Below, piece by piece: positions 25,074 to 33,868 of a stretch of 64,000 nt of DNA. The translations under genes and the position numbers were made by a program. Position 1 is the stretch's first letter; every line of letters starts with the position of its first letter. Location: the NCBI RefSeq assembly GCF_001482365.1, contig NZ_CP013254.1, positions 2,294,001 through 2,358,000 of the forward strand, written 5' to 3'. This DNA comes from Kocuria flava (GTDB lineage Bacteria; Actinomycetota; Actinomycetes; Actinomycetales; Micrococcaceae). Under the pieces are notes generated by a model. It was not told the origin of the DNA, did not search any database, and was given only the letters and a program-made list of their open reading frames with translations.

Positions 25074-26386
25074 TCAATGTCATCGTAGGAAGTGCCGGCG
25101 GGGTTGGCTCGTTTATTCGCTGCCCTCGATTCTGGTGGGCTTGTCCGCGATGTGCCGCCCCGCCGGTCCGGCCGGGCGAGGTCCGGGTGTGGCCTGATAG
25201 GAGCGTGCGCTGTTCGGCGTCCGATTGAGGCGTGCCCGCCGGGGGCTCGTCCTGCCTTTCGATCAGGCACGAGGAGCACGCAGAGGTAGCCATGGTCACC
25301 GTCGTGGGGATCGACACCCACAAGAACACCCACACCCTGGTCGCCGTGGACGGGCTCGGGCGAAGACTCCAGGAGCTCACCGTCGAGGCCCGGCCCAGCG
25401 GCCACGAGAAGGTCCTGGCATGGTTGAGCTCCCAGGGCGCGGTGAAGGTAGCGGTGGAGGACTGCCGGCATCTCTCACGCGCCTTGGAGGTCGACTTGTT
25501 GCTGGCCGGCCACCAGGTCGTGCGGGTGCACACCCGGTTGATGGCCGGCATGCGCCGCGGGGCCAGGGAACGCGGCAAGTCCGATCCGATCGACGCTGAG
25601 GCCGTCGCCCGCGTCGCTCTGCGCGAGGAGGATCTGCCGACCGCGGTGCTGGCCGGTCCGGAACGCGATCTGAAGCTGCTGGCCGACCACCGTCGGTCCA
25701 TGGTCGTCCGGCGCTCGGCCCTGCAGTCGAAACTGCGGTGGTTCCTGCACGAGATTGATCCGGCCATCGAGGTCCCTTCCCGGGCTTTGCGCCGCTACTG
25801 CGTCCTGGACTCCCTGCAAGAGCAGCTGGCCGGCAGGGACGGGGTGGTCGTCGAGATCGCCGGGGACATGATCGCCGAGATCGTCAGCCTGACCCGGCGG
25901 ATCAACGAGCTCGAGGCGCGGCTGGGGCGACTGGTGCGCACCGAGTACCCGCACCTGTTGGCCGTGGACGGTCTCGGGGTGCTCGGTGCGGCGACGATTG
26001 TCGGAGAGACTGCCGGGGCTGTGCGCTTCCACTCAAAGGACGCCTTCGCCCGGTTCAACGGCACCGCCCCGATCCCGGTATGGTCCGGCAACCACGAGCG
26101 GTTCCGTCTCAACCGTGGCGGCAATCGTACGATCAACACCGCCCTGCACATGGCTGCCGTGACTCAGCAGAGGCTGGGCTACGAAGGAGCGGACTACGTG
26201 GCCAAGCAATTGGCCCGCGGCAAGACCCACACCGAAGCGATGCGACTGCTACGACGGAGGATCTCGGACCGAGTCTTTGCCGCTCTGCGCGCCGATGAGA
26301 AAGCCAAGGAGTCACCAATCGACCTCAGGAATCGCCCTGGTCCGGAACCAGTTTTCGAGGTTGCTGCTTGACATAGGAGCATCGGG
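25074..26386 (+). mobile_element. IS110-family insertion sequence inside the IS3 element
   Basis: Boundaries were deduced by comparison with the interrupted IS3 reading frame: orfA is cut after TTCTTCGCG (25073) and resumes at GAGCTCGACCCC (about 26387). About 218 bp of non-coding leader precede the transposase, and only about 15 bp follow it. That layout fits the IS110 group, whose left end encodes a bridge RNA. No terminal inverted repeats or target duplication, as normal for this family. Confidence 0.75.
25292..26371 (+). CDS. IS110-family transposase (DEDD)
   Basis: Recombinase of 359 aa starting at ATG 25292 (MVTVVGIDTHKNTHTLVAVD). The RuvC-like DEDD domain shows Asp in GIDTHK, Glu in VEDCRHL and the Asp pair in KSDPIDAEAVARVAL. 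The C-terminal transposase_20 domain contains VDGLGVLGAATIVGE, FARFNGTAPIPVWSG and RLNRGGNRTINTALH with the catalytic serine region. It is intact. It differs clearly from the IS110 copy at 58468-59742. Confidence 0.92.
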   Translation: MVTVVGIDTHKNTHTLVAVDGLGRRLQELTVEARPSGHEKVLAWLSSQGAVKVAVEDCRHLSRALEVDLLLAGHQVVRVHTRLMAGMRRGARERGKSDPIDAEAVARVALREEDLPTAVLAGPERDLKLLADHRRSMVVRRSALQSKLRWFLHEIDPAIEVPSRALRRYCVLDSLQEQLAGRDGVVVEIAGDMIAEIVSLTRRINELEARLGRLVRTEYPHLLAVDGLGVLGAATIVGETAGAVRFHSKDAFARFNGTAPIPVWSGNHERFRLNRGGNRTINTALHMAAVTQQRLGYEGADYVAKQLARGKTHTEAMRLLRRRISDRVFAALRADEKAKESPIDLRNRPGPEPVFEVAA

Positions 26387-26406
26387 GAGCTCGACCCCCG
26401 CAATCG

Positions 26407-27355
26407 TTGATCGCCGGGTTCATCGACCAGATGAGGGCCGAAGGCTATGCGGTCGAGTCGATCTGCGCGGTCCTGCGCGAGCAGGGCGTGCCGGTCGCCG
26501 CGAGAACCTATCGATCCTGGAAGCAGCCCGGTCGGCAGCCTGCCTCGCGCACGGTCAGCGACGCGATCGTCATGGATGCGCTGCTGGCCACCGTGGGCAC
26601 CCCGGAAGGGCTCTACGGCCGGCGGAAGATGACCGCGTACCTGCGCCGGTGTGGGCTGGTGGTGGCCCACTGCACGGTGGATCGACTGATGCGCTCCCTC
26701 GGGCTGGCCGGGGTGGTCCGAGGGCGGCGGGTGCGTACCACGATCCCGGCCAAGGATGGGACGCGGGCGTCGGATCTGCTCAACCGCAACTTCACCGCCG
26801 CGGCCCCGAACACCGTGTGGGTCGCCGACTTCACGTACGTGCGCACGTGGGCCGGATTCGTCTACGTCGCCTTCATCGTCGATGTCTTCGCGAGAGCGCA
26901 TCGTGTCCTGGAACGTGGCCACGACCCGCACGACGGATCTGGTGCTCACCTGCCTGCGAATGGGCCGGTGGGACCGGACCCGTCAGGGCCTGGTGCTGCC
27001 GGAGGGGTTGATCCATCACCACGACGCCGGGTCCCAGTACACGGCGCTGCGCTTCACCGAGCACCTGGCCCTGGAGGGGATGGCCCCGTCGATCGGTTCG
27101 GTCGGGGACGCCTACGACAACTGCCTCATGGAGTCGATCATCGGTCTGTACAAGACCGAGTGCATCCGCCCGGGCCCGTTCGTGAGGGCACCACTGAAGA
27201 CCGTCAGCGACGTCGAGTACGCCACGCTGGCCTGGGTGGACTGGTACAACAGCCGCCGGCTGCACTCCAGCCTCGGCAACGTCCCGCCTGCCGAGTTCGA
27301 GGCCGCCCACTACGATCAGATCACTGCGCCCCAGCCGGCGGCGCAGCCCGTATGA
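26407..27355 (+). pseudogene. IS3-family transposase OrfB, frameshifted
   Basis: Catalytic half of an IS3 transposase. The first part (GFIDQMRAEGYAVESICAVLREQG to WVADFTYVRTWAGFVYVAFIVDVFAR) has the first Asp of the DDE triad. A one-base deletion near 26893 then moves the frame. The second part reads ERIVSWNVATT, HHHDAGSQYTALRF (second Asp) and IGSVGDAYDNCLMESIIGLYKTE (Glu) to the stop at 27355. Lost frame plus the IS110 between orfA and orfB make it inactive. Confidence 0.88.
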
Positions 27356-27382
27356 AGACGGCAGAGAAGCCGTGACGGTTCA

Positions 27383-27810
27383 ATCGCAGAACCGTGGCAG
27401 GAATCAACGGGGACGCATTATCGCTTTACATATGGCCGGTTACTGGTCACTAAGTAGGACGAGTAGAAACAGGTGCGAGAACTCGTCCCACTCTGCCTAC
27501 GGGCGTCTGCCCAGGTGGCAACAGGGTGCGCGGCGGACCGGTGGGATCGGCGAGCTCGTGACGCCGGCATCGTTCACGCAGGACAGCATGGAGAACTCTC
27601 GTTTAATGAGAGATTCGCGCGTACAGCTGAGGTATGGAACGGCGCGGGGTCGTGCACCGGGGCTCTTCGTCGGCGAAGGCGTCGCATGGTTGTGGGTTGA
27701 GACTCGGGCGCTGGAGGTGCACGCACGGCCGCCCCAGCGACTGATCTGCCGGCGTGGCAGGAAGTTACTCGTCCTGCCTCAACACGTCTCGCTACCGGTC
27801 GCCTAAGAGT
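27383..27810. other. Intergenic stretch with repeat motif, no credible gene
   Basis: 428 bp between the IS3 right end and the LysR gene. A 144-codon frame crosses it but has no domain, no ribosome-binding site and begins inside the IS3 repeat. It holds one copy of the TCGCTTTACATATGGC motif (27421-27436) and a small CTCTC/GAGAG hairpin (27597-27613) that could end the LysR transcript. Confidence 0.6.
27421..27436 (+). repeat. TCGCTTTACATATGGC motif, copy 1
   Basis: One of three exact 16-bp copies in this window (others at 32042-32057 and 56027-56042), all in the same orientation and all intergenic. This copy and the one at 56027 stay similar for about 20 bp beyond (GGCCGG then TAC.GG). Confidence 0.7.
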
Positions 27811-28755
27811 TCAGCGTTGCAACGGTATTTCTTGACTGACGGGTGTGAGGCACCCACGTACGAAGGTGCGCAGCCACTGCTGGGCGGGGTCGTTCTCGCG
27901 CTGAGGGGTCCAGGTCATCGAGACCGGGAACCGCGGTGTGGGGATGGGGGGCTCCGACAGGGTCAGTGCGGTGGCCGCGGCGAAGGCGGCGGCGGCGTGG
28001 TGGGGGAGGGTGACGACCACGTCGGCGGTGCGCAGCGGGGTGAGGGCCCCGGCGAAGTGGGTCGTGGAGCCGATGATCCGCCGGCGCAGCCCTCGGGCCT
28101 CGAGCAGCTCATCGACGATCCCGCGGCGCCCGTCGTAGGAAACCAGCAGGTGCGGCAGTGCCAGGTAGTCCTGAAGGGGCAGCGGGGCGCCCAGACCCAG
28201 CCGGGCACCGTCGTAAAGGCAGGCGTAGCCGGAAGTGAACAGCTCCTCCCGGTGGAAGCTTGCGGGCAGCCCGGGCAGAGCCCCGATCGCCAGGTCCACG
28301 GATCCCTCCGCCAGCAGGGACTCGACGGTGTAGCGGTTGGACTGGCGCACCAGCACGGACACGCCCAGCCGCTCGGCCTGCAGCCGCTGCAGGACCCGCG
28401 GCAACAGGTGCGCCTCCACATCGTCGGACATCGCCAGCACGAACACCCGGTCGCTGTCGGCCGGGTCGAAGACGGCCTCTTCGAAGAGCACCCCGGACAG
28501 TTCCCGCAGCGCCCACCGGATGCGCGGGGCGATCTCTTGGGCCTTGGGGGTCGGGGCCATCCCGTCCTTGGTGCGCACGAACAGTTCATCCCCGAAGAGC
28601 CGGCGCAGCCGGGCCAGGGCGGCACTGGCGGCGGCCTGACTGATCCCCAGTGCGTGGGCGGTGTGGGTGACGTGGCGTTCGCGCATGAGGACCTCGAAGG
28701 TCACCAGCAGGTTGAGGTCCACCTTGCGGAAATCACGTTCGTCGATGTTCATCAT
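27811..28755 (-). CDS. LysR-family transcriptional regulator
   Basis: Regulator of 314 aa starting at ATG 28755 (MMNIDERDFRKVDLN). The N-terminal HTH is classic: LNLLVTFEVLMRERHVTHTAHALGISQAAASAALARLRRLFGDELFVR. The effector domain follows from about residue 90 and resembles the NodD/LeuO subgroup (DLAIGALPGLPASFHREELF). It is divergent from the nitrilase gene with only 49 bp between starts, so it very probably controls that gene. The rest of its regulon is unknown. Confidence 0.92.
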   Translation of the reverse strand: MMNIDERDFRKVDLNLLVTFEVLMRERHVTHTAHALGISQAAASAALARLRRLFGDELFVRTKDGMAPTPKAQEIAPRIRWALRELSGVLFEEAVFDPADSDRVFVLAMSDDVEAHLLPRVLQRLQAERLGVSVLVRQSNRYTVESLLAEGSVDLAIGALPGLPASFHREELFTSGYACLYDGARLGLGAPLPLQDYLALPHLLVSYDGRRGIVDELLEARGLRRRIIGSTTHFAGALTPLRTADVVVTLPHHAAAAFAAATALTLSEPPIPTPRFPVSMTWTPQRENDPAQQWLRTFVRGCLTPVSQEIPLQR

Positions 28756-28804
28756 CGCCCATATTAGTTTCCCTTCTGATGGGGGGCGGAGGACACTTTT
28801 GGGT

Positions 28805-29767
28805 ATGACAACCGTGCGAGCGGCCGTCGTGCAGGCCGGGTCCGTCCTGTTCGACACCGCGGCCACCCTTCAGCGGGCCGAACGGTACATCCGGGAAGCC
28901 GCCGACCAGGGGGCCGAACTGATCGTGCTCCCGGAGGCCTTCCTGGGCGGCTACCCCAAGGGCTTGGACTTCGGGATCACCGTCGGAACCCGGGCCCCCG
29001 AAGGCCGGGAGCTGTTCGGTCGCTACTTCGCCGCTGCCGTGCAGGTGCCCGGGCCCGAGACCGAGCACCTGGCCGGGTTGGCCGCCGAGCTGGGCACCCA
29101 TTTGGTGGTCGGGGCGATCGAGCGTGACGGGTCCACCCTGTACTGCACCGCGTTGTTCTTCACCCCGGCCCAGGGGCTGGTGGCCACCCACCGCAAGCTC
29201 ATGCCCACCGCCGCCGAACGCTATCTGTGGGGTGTCGGCGATGGCTCCACGATGCCCGCGGTGGCCACCGAGGTGGGGGTGCTGGGGGCGGCGATCTGCT
29301 GGGAGAACTACATGCCGCTGTTCCGTCAGGCGATGTACGCCAAAGGCGTGCAGATCTGGTGCGCACCCACCGTGGACGATCGGGACCAGTGGCAGGCCAG
29401 CATGACCCACATCGCCCTGGAGGGGCGGTGTTTCGTGCTCAGCGCCAACCAGTATCTGACCCGGGCGGATCTACCCTCCGACGTACACCCCGTCCAGGGC
29501 GACGACCAGGAGACGGTTCTCATCGGCGGGGGCTCCACCATCGTCTCCCCCCTGGGGGAGGTGTTGGCCGGGCCGCTGCGCGGCACCGATGGTGTGCTGG
29601 TCGCCGATCTGAACCTCGACGAGCTGCCCCGGGCGAAGTTCGACCTGGACACGGTCGGCCACTACGCCCGCCCGGACGTCTTCACCCTGACCGTGGACGC
29701 AACCTCCCGTGCCCCCGTCCGCACCGAGAGCACCCTCATCCCGGCGAACGGACAGAACCGGGCCTGA
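28805..29767 (+). CDS. Nitrilase (carbon-nitrogen hydrolase)
   Basis: Hydrolyses an organic nitrile to the carboxylic acid and ammonia; 320 aa. The catalytic triad is intact and in family context: Glu44 (LPEAFLGGYP), Lys131 (HRKLMPT) and Cys165 (ICWENYMPL). The CWENYMPL form and the YLWGVGDGS block mark true nitrilases rather than amidases. The start is ATG 28805 (MTTVRAAVVQAG). It is divergent from a LysR regulator. The substrate cannot be predicted; arylacetonitriles or cyanide-type nitriles are possible. Confidence 0.92.
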   Translation: MTTVRAAVVQAGSVLFDTAATLQRAERYIREAADQGAELIVLPEAFLGGYPKGLDFGITVGTRAPEGRELFGRYFAAAVQVPGPETEHLAGLAAELGTHLVVGAIERDGSTLYCTALFFTPAQGLVATHRKLMPTAAERYLWGVGDGSTMPAVATEVGVLGAAICWENYMPLFRQAMYAKGVQIWCAPTVDDRDQWQASMTHIALEGRCFVLSANQYLTRADLPSDVHPVQGDDQETVLIGGGSTIVSPLGEVLAGPLRGTDGVLVADLNLDELPRAKFDLDTVGHYARPDVFTLTVDATSRAPVRTESTLIPANGQNRA

Positions 29768-29892
29768 CATCTGTCTCTAGCCATCTGCCCACCACCACTG
29801 CGGGCCCAGCGCGGCACCGGCCGGCGGAAACCCCGTGCCCGCTCCGTGCGCCCACCCGAAGCACCCCACGAGCACCCACCCTGAGGAACACC

Positions 29893-30168
29893 ATGAGCAA
29901 GAGTCCCCGCCCCAACGGCGAAGAGTCCAACCAGCCCAAGCGCAGCCTCTTCCGCCGCTTCGACGACTTCGCCATGCGCTTCTACGGCCCCGCCGTGCGC
30001 AGCCCCCGCGACCTGCGGGGCCAGGACCAGCCCAGCGAGCAGACCAAACAGTGGTACCAGAACCTGCAGCAGGAATACGTCACGGAGAAGGACGCCTCCG
30101 GCCGCACCTATCTACGTCCCCGCCGCCCCGAGGACGGCCCGGCAGCCTCCCCGGAGAACCCCCAGTGA
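29893..30168 (+). CDS. Small charged protein translationally coupled to sufS
   Basis: A 91-aa hypothetical protein (MSKSPRPNGEESNQPKRS). It is hydrophilic, with an arginine/aromatic patch RSLFRRFDDFAMRFYGPAV (about residues 18-36) and a disordered proline-rich end. No signal peptide. Its stop codon overlaps the sufS GTG start by 3 nt (GTGA), implying coupled translation. Position suggests a role with, or simply leader function for, SufS. I do not recognise the family. Confidence 0.65.
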   Translation: MSKSPRPNGEESNQPKRSLFRRFDDFAMRFYGPAVRSPRDLRGQDQPSEQTKQWYQNLQQEYVTEKDASGRTYLRPRRPEDGPAASPENPQ

Positions 30169-31463
30169 CTTCGTCGACCGCCCCCACCGTGGCGCCCCTG
30201 ACCGATCCCGAGGTGCGTGCGCTGCGGGAGGACTTCCCGCTGCTGGCCGGCAGCCCGTCGGTCTACCTGGACTCGGGGGCGACCTCGCAGAAGCCCCTGG
30301 CCGTCCTGGACGCCGAGCGGGACTTCTACCTGCACCGCAACGCCGCGGTCCACCGCGGCGCCCACGCCCTGGCCGTGGAGGCCACCGACGCCTACGAGGA
30401 GGCCCGCCGGGTGGTGGCCGGCTTCGTGGGGGCCACCGAGCGGGAGCTGGTGTGGACCTCCAACGCCACCGAGGCGATCAACCTGATCACCTACTCCTTC
30501 TCCAACGCCTCGGCCGGACGCGGGGGCCAGGAGGCCGCCCGCTTCGGGCTGGGCCCGGGTGATGAGATCGTCACCACGGAGGCCGAGCACCACGCCAACC
30601 TCATCCCGTGGCAGGAGCTGGCCGCCCGCACCGGGGCGAGCCTGCGCTGGATCCCCGTGGACGAGGAGGGGCTGCTGGACTACGAGGCCGCCGGTCAGGT
30701 GATCGGGGCCCGGACGAAGGTGGTCGCCTTCAGCCACGTCTCCAACGTCACCGGGGCGATCACCGACGTCGCGGCCCTCGTGGGCCTGGCCCGGGAGGCT
30801 GGGGCGCTCACGGTGCTGGACGCCTGCCAGTCGGTGCCGCACCTGCCCGTGGACCTGCCCGCCCTGGGGGTCGACTTCGCGGTGTTCTCCGGGCACAAGA
30901 TGCTCGGGCCCACCGGCATCGGGGCGCTGTGGGGGCGGTCCGAGCTGCTGGACACGATGCCGCCGTTCCTCACCGGCGGGTCCATGATCACGAAGGTCAC
31001 GATGGAGTCCGCCCGTTACCTGCCGGCTCCGACCCGCTTCGAGGCCGGCACCCAGCGGGTCGCCCAGGCCGTGGGCCTGGCCGAGGCGGTGCGCTACCTG
31101 CAGGGCATCGGGATGGAGCGGGTCGCGGCTCACGAGCACGAGCTGGGGCAGCGGCTCGCGGCCGGTCTCGCCGAACTGGAGGGGGTCCGGTTGATCGGCC
31201 CGCCCCCGGGTGCGGAACGGGTGGGTCTGGCCGCGGTGGACGTGGCGGGGGTGCACGCCCACGACGTCGGGCAGGTGCTGGACTCCGCCGGGGTGGCCGT
31301 GCGGGTGGGCCACCACTGCGCTCAGCCGCTGCACCGGTCCCTGGGACTGACGGCCTCGACCCGGGCCAGCGGTTACCTCTACACCACCACCGCCGAGGTG
31401 GACCGGTTCCTGGACGAGTTGGCCGGGGTCCGCCCCTACTTCGGGGTGGGGAGCGCCCGGTGA
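30165..31463 (+). CDS. sufS: Cysteine desulfurase SufS
   Basis: PLP enzyme that takes sulfur from cysteine for Fe-S cluster assembly; 432 aa. PLP lysine is Lys245 (FSGHKMLGPTGIG), and the persulfide cysteine is Cys385 in RVGHHCAQPLH, the group II (SufS) arrangement. Other blocks: YLDSGATSQKP, EHHANLIPWQ, SHVSNVTGAI. The start is GTG 30165, overlapping the preceding small gene. The next gene, sufU, overlaps by 4 nt, so the pair acts together. sufBCD are not in this window. Confidence 0.96.
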   Translation: MTSSTAPTVAPLTDPEVRALREDFPLLAGSPSVYLDSGATSQKPLAVLDAERDFYLHRNAAVHRGAHALAVEATDAYEEARRVVAGFVGATERELVWTSNATEAINLITYSFSNASAGRGGQEAARFGLGPGDEIVTTEAEHHANLIPWQELAARTGASLRWIPVDEEGLLDYEAAGQVIGARTKVVAFSHVSNVTGAITDVAALVGLAREAGALTVLDACQSVPHLPVDLPALGVDFAVFSGHKMLGPTGIGALWGRSELLDTMPPFLTGGSMITKVTMESARYLPAPTRFEAGTQRVAQAVGLAEAVRYLQGIGMERVAAHEHELGQRLAAGLAELEGVRLIGPPPGAERVGLAAVDVAGVHAHDVGQVLDSAGVAVRVGHHCAQPLHRSLGLTASTRASGYLYTTTAEVDRFLDELAGVRPYFGVGSAR

Positions 31464-31921
31464 GCGGCCTGGACGCGCTCTACCAGGAGGTCATCCTCGA
31501 CCACGCCAAACGCCGGACCGGGGAGGGCCTGGCCGCCCCGGCCCCCGGTCACGCCGTGGGCGAGTCGCACCAGTACAACCCCACGTGCGGCGACGAGATC
31601 ACCGTGCGCGTCGAGCTCGCGACCGGCCCCGAGAACGGGGAGCCGGTGGAGCGGCTCAGCTGGGAGGGCGAGGGCTGCTCGATCTCCATGGCCGCGGCCT
31701 CCGTGCTGGCCGAGACGGCACCGGGCCTGACCCGGGCCGAGCTGCTCGGGCTGATCGGGGCGTTCCGGGAGCTGCTGCGGTCGCGGGGCACCGTGGAGCC
31801 GGACGAGGAACTGCTCGGCGACGCCGCGGCCTTCGCCGGGGTCTCCCGCTTCGCGGCCCGGGTCAAGTGCGCCATGCTCGGCTGGGTCGCCGCCGAGGAA
31901 TCCCTCGGGCGGGCGGTCTAG
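31460..31921 (+). CDS. sufU: SufU zinc-dependent sulfurtransferase/scaffold
   Basis: Accepts the persulfide from SufS for Fe-S assembly; 153 aa. The zinc-site residues are present: Cys43 and Asp45 (NPTCGDE), Cys73 (EGEGCSISMAAAS) and Cys137 (VKCAMLGW). The start is GTG 31460, 4-nt overlap with sufS. A short hairpin follows at 31978-32005. Confidence 0.96.
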   Translation: MSGLDALYQEVILDHAKRRTGEGLAAPAPGHAVGESHQYNPTCGDEITVRVELATGPENGEPVERLSWEGEGCSISMAAASVLAETAPGLTRAELLGLIGAFRELLRSRGTVEPDEELLGDAAAFAGVSRFAARVKCAMLGWVAAEESLGRAV

Positions 31922-31977
31922 GTCCGGGCCGGAACCACCGTCTGACCCTGCTTGCACTTGCCGCCCCGCGACGGCCT

Positions 31978-32005
31978 GAACAACCATGCCTCTCCGTGGT
32001 TGCTC
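31978..32005 (+). terminator. Weak hairpin downstream of sufU
   Basis: An 11-bp stem with one mismatch and one G-U pair (GAACAACCATG with CGTGGTTGCTC) and a 6-nt loop, 57 bp after the sufU stop. Confidence 0.4.
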
Positions 32006-32041
32006 AGGACCTCACCGTTTAGGCGTTCAGGCGCAGATTAC

Positions 32042-32057
32042 TCGCTTTACATATGGC
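32042..32057 (+). repeat. TCGCTTTACATATGGC motif, copy 2
   Basis: Exact 16-bp match to the motif at 27421 and 56027. It lies between sufU and the convergent pyk gene. Similarity to the other copies weakens after GGC. Confidence 0.7.
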
Positions 32058-32165
32058 TTGTTAGCGGCGGACCGTGCTGCGGTAGAGGTGCCTTCAGCGG
32101 GCATCCGTATCGGGTGGTGTGGTGGGTGTCTTCGGCATGGGTGGCGCCTCCTTGCCCGTGCCGGC

Positions 32166-33644
32166 TCAGGCTTCCCGCCAGGGGCCGACCCGTTCGCGCC
32201 GCTGCCCGCTGCCCAGCAGCTCTCCGGCGTCTGCGACGTCGCCCACGCGGTGGACCTTGACGAGGTTGGTGGTGCCGGCGACCCCGGGGGGCGAGCCGGC
32301 GCAGATCACCACGAGGTCGTCCTTGCCCGCGAGGCCCTGTTCCTGCAGGTGCAGGTCGACCTGCCGGGTCATCTCGTCGGTGTGGTCGACCTTCGCGACC
32401 TGGATGGGCTGCACCCCCCACAGCAGGGACATGAGTGCGGTGACGAGGGGCTCCGGGGTGAACGCCAGGATCGGGTGGGCCGGGCGCAGCCGGGACAGCC
32501 GGCGGGCGGAGTCCCCGGACTGGGTGAACGTGCAGAGGTAGCTGACGTCGAGCTGCCGGGCGATGGTCACCGCGGCGCGGGTCACCGCACCGCCGCGGGT
32601 GCGCGGTTCCGTGCCCAGGGCCGGGACGCGCTCGAGGGCCTGGGACTCGGTGGCCTCGATGATGCGGGCCATCGTCTCGATCGTCTCGATCGGGTACTTG
32701 CCGACCGAGGTCTCCCCGGAGAGCATGACCGCGTCGGCGCCGTCGAGCACGGCGTTGGCGCAGTCGGAGGCCTCGGCCCGGGTGGGGCGGGGGCTGTCGA
32801 TCATCGACTCGAGCACCTGGGTGGCGACGATCACGGGCTTGGCCCAGCGCCGGGCGAGCTCGATGGCGCGCTTCTGCACGATCGGGACCTGCTCCAGCGG
32901 CAGTTCCACGCCCAGGTCCCCGCGGGCGACCATGATGCCGTCGAAGGCGTCGATGATCTCGTGCAGGGAGTCCACCGCCTGGGGCTTCTCGATCTTGGCG
33001 ATCACCGGCAGCCGCCGGCCCTCCTCGTCCATGATCTCGTGCACCCGGACGATGTCCTTGGCGTCGCGCACGAAGGACAGGGCGATCAGGTCCACGCCGC
33101 GGCGCAGGGCCCAGCGCAGGTCGTCCTCGTCCTTGTCGGACAGGGCCGGGACGTTCACGGCCACCCCGGGGAGGTTGATGCCCTTGTTGTTGGACACCGC
33201 CCCGCCCACGACCACCTCGGTGGTGACGGTGGTGTCGGAGACGGCGGTGGCGCGCAGCGCCACCCGGCCGTCGTCGATGAGCAGCGGGTCGCCCACGTTG
33301 ACGTCGCCCGGCAGGGCCTTGTGCGTGGTGGAGCACAGGCTCGGCGTGCCCTCGACGTCCTCGACGGTGATGGAGAACACGTCGCCGGGGAGCAGCTCGT
33401 GCGGGCCGTCCGCGAAGCGGCCGAGCCGGATCTTCGGTCCCTGCAGGTCCGCGAGGATCGCGACCGTCTGCCCGGCGTCCGCCGAGGCGCGCCGCAGGTT
33501 CTCGTAGGAGGAGTCGTGCACGGAGTGGTCGCCGTGGCTCATGTTGAGCCGGGCCACGTTCATGCCGGACCGGATCGCCTGGGAGAGGTTCTCGTACGAG
33601 GAGATGGCCGGGCCGATCGTGGCCACGATCTTCGCTCGTCGCAT
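32166..33644 (-). CDS. pyk: Pyruvate kinase
   Basis: Last glycolytic step, phosphoenolpyruvate to pyruvate with ATP formation; 492 aa. Blocks: KIVATIGPA, MNVARLNMSHGDH (substrate), the catalytic Lys in VIAKIEKPQAV, MVARGDLGVELP (metal ligands Glu and Asp), and VIVATQVLESMI. The C-terminal allosteric domain is complete. The start is ATG 33644. It is monocistronic in appearance, with 224 bp before the pfkA stop, and convergent with sufU. Confidence 0.97.
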   Translation of the reverse strand: MRRAKIVATIGPAISSYENLSQAIRSGMNVARLNMSHGDHSVHDSSYENLRRASADAGQTVAILADLQGPKIRLGRFADGPHELLPGDVFSITVEDVEGTPSLCSTTHKALPGDVNVGDPLLIDDGRVALRATAVSDTTVTTEVVVGGAVSNNKGINLPGVAVNVPALSDKDEDDLRWALRRGVDLIALSFVRDAKDIVRVHEIMDEEGRRLPVIAKIEKPQAVDSLHEIIDAFDGIMVARGDLGVELPLEQVPIVQKRAIELARRWAKPVIVATQVLESMIDSPRPTRAEASDCANAVLDGADAVMLSGETSVGKYPIETIETMARIIEATESQALERVPALGTEPRTRGGAVTRAAVTIARQLDVSYLCTFTQSGDSARRLSRLRPAHPILAFTPEPLVTALMSLLWGVQPIQVAKVDHTDEMTRQVDLHLQEQGLAGKDDLVVICAGSPPGVAGTTNLVKVHRVGDVADAGELLGSGQRRERVGPWREA

Positions 33645-33868
33645 AGGGGGGACTTCCTGTCGTCAGTATTGAGGGGAGAGGGATACAGAGAAGGGGACAG
33701 ACCACCACCTGTGTGGCCGGGATACTCGTGCTTGGTGCCCGACGGGTTGGCTGTGCGGGGGCGCCGGTGGAGCCGCTATTTGTTCCGGATTCCTCCAGGT
33801 GCGGAGTCGGACTGTGCTCAGTCGGTAGCTCGGCGCTGTTGCTCCGCGGTGGAAATCCACAGTTGTTC

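Larger units (their letters stand above)
23320..27382 (+). mobile_element. IS3-family element interrupted by IS256 and IS110 insertions
   Basis: Terminal inverted repeats TGAACCGTCACGG (left from 23320; right, inverted, ending 27382) enclose split IS3 orfA and orfB. Removing the IS256 (23489-24900 plus one 8-bp duplication) and the IS110 (about 25074-26386) leaves about 1.33 kb, a normal IS3 length. No 3-bp target duplication is visible at the outer ends. orfB also carries a frameshift, so the element is dead. Confidence 0.85.

Noticed and set aside
27372..27806. 144-codon gene right of the IS3 element
   Set aside because: It begins inside the IS3 terminal repeat, has no ribosome-binding site or domain, and contains the 16-bp repeat motif in its frame.
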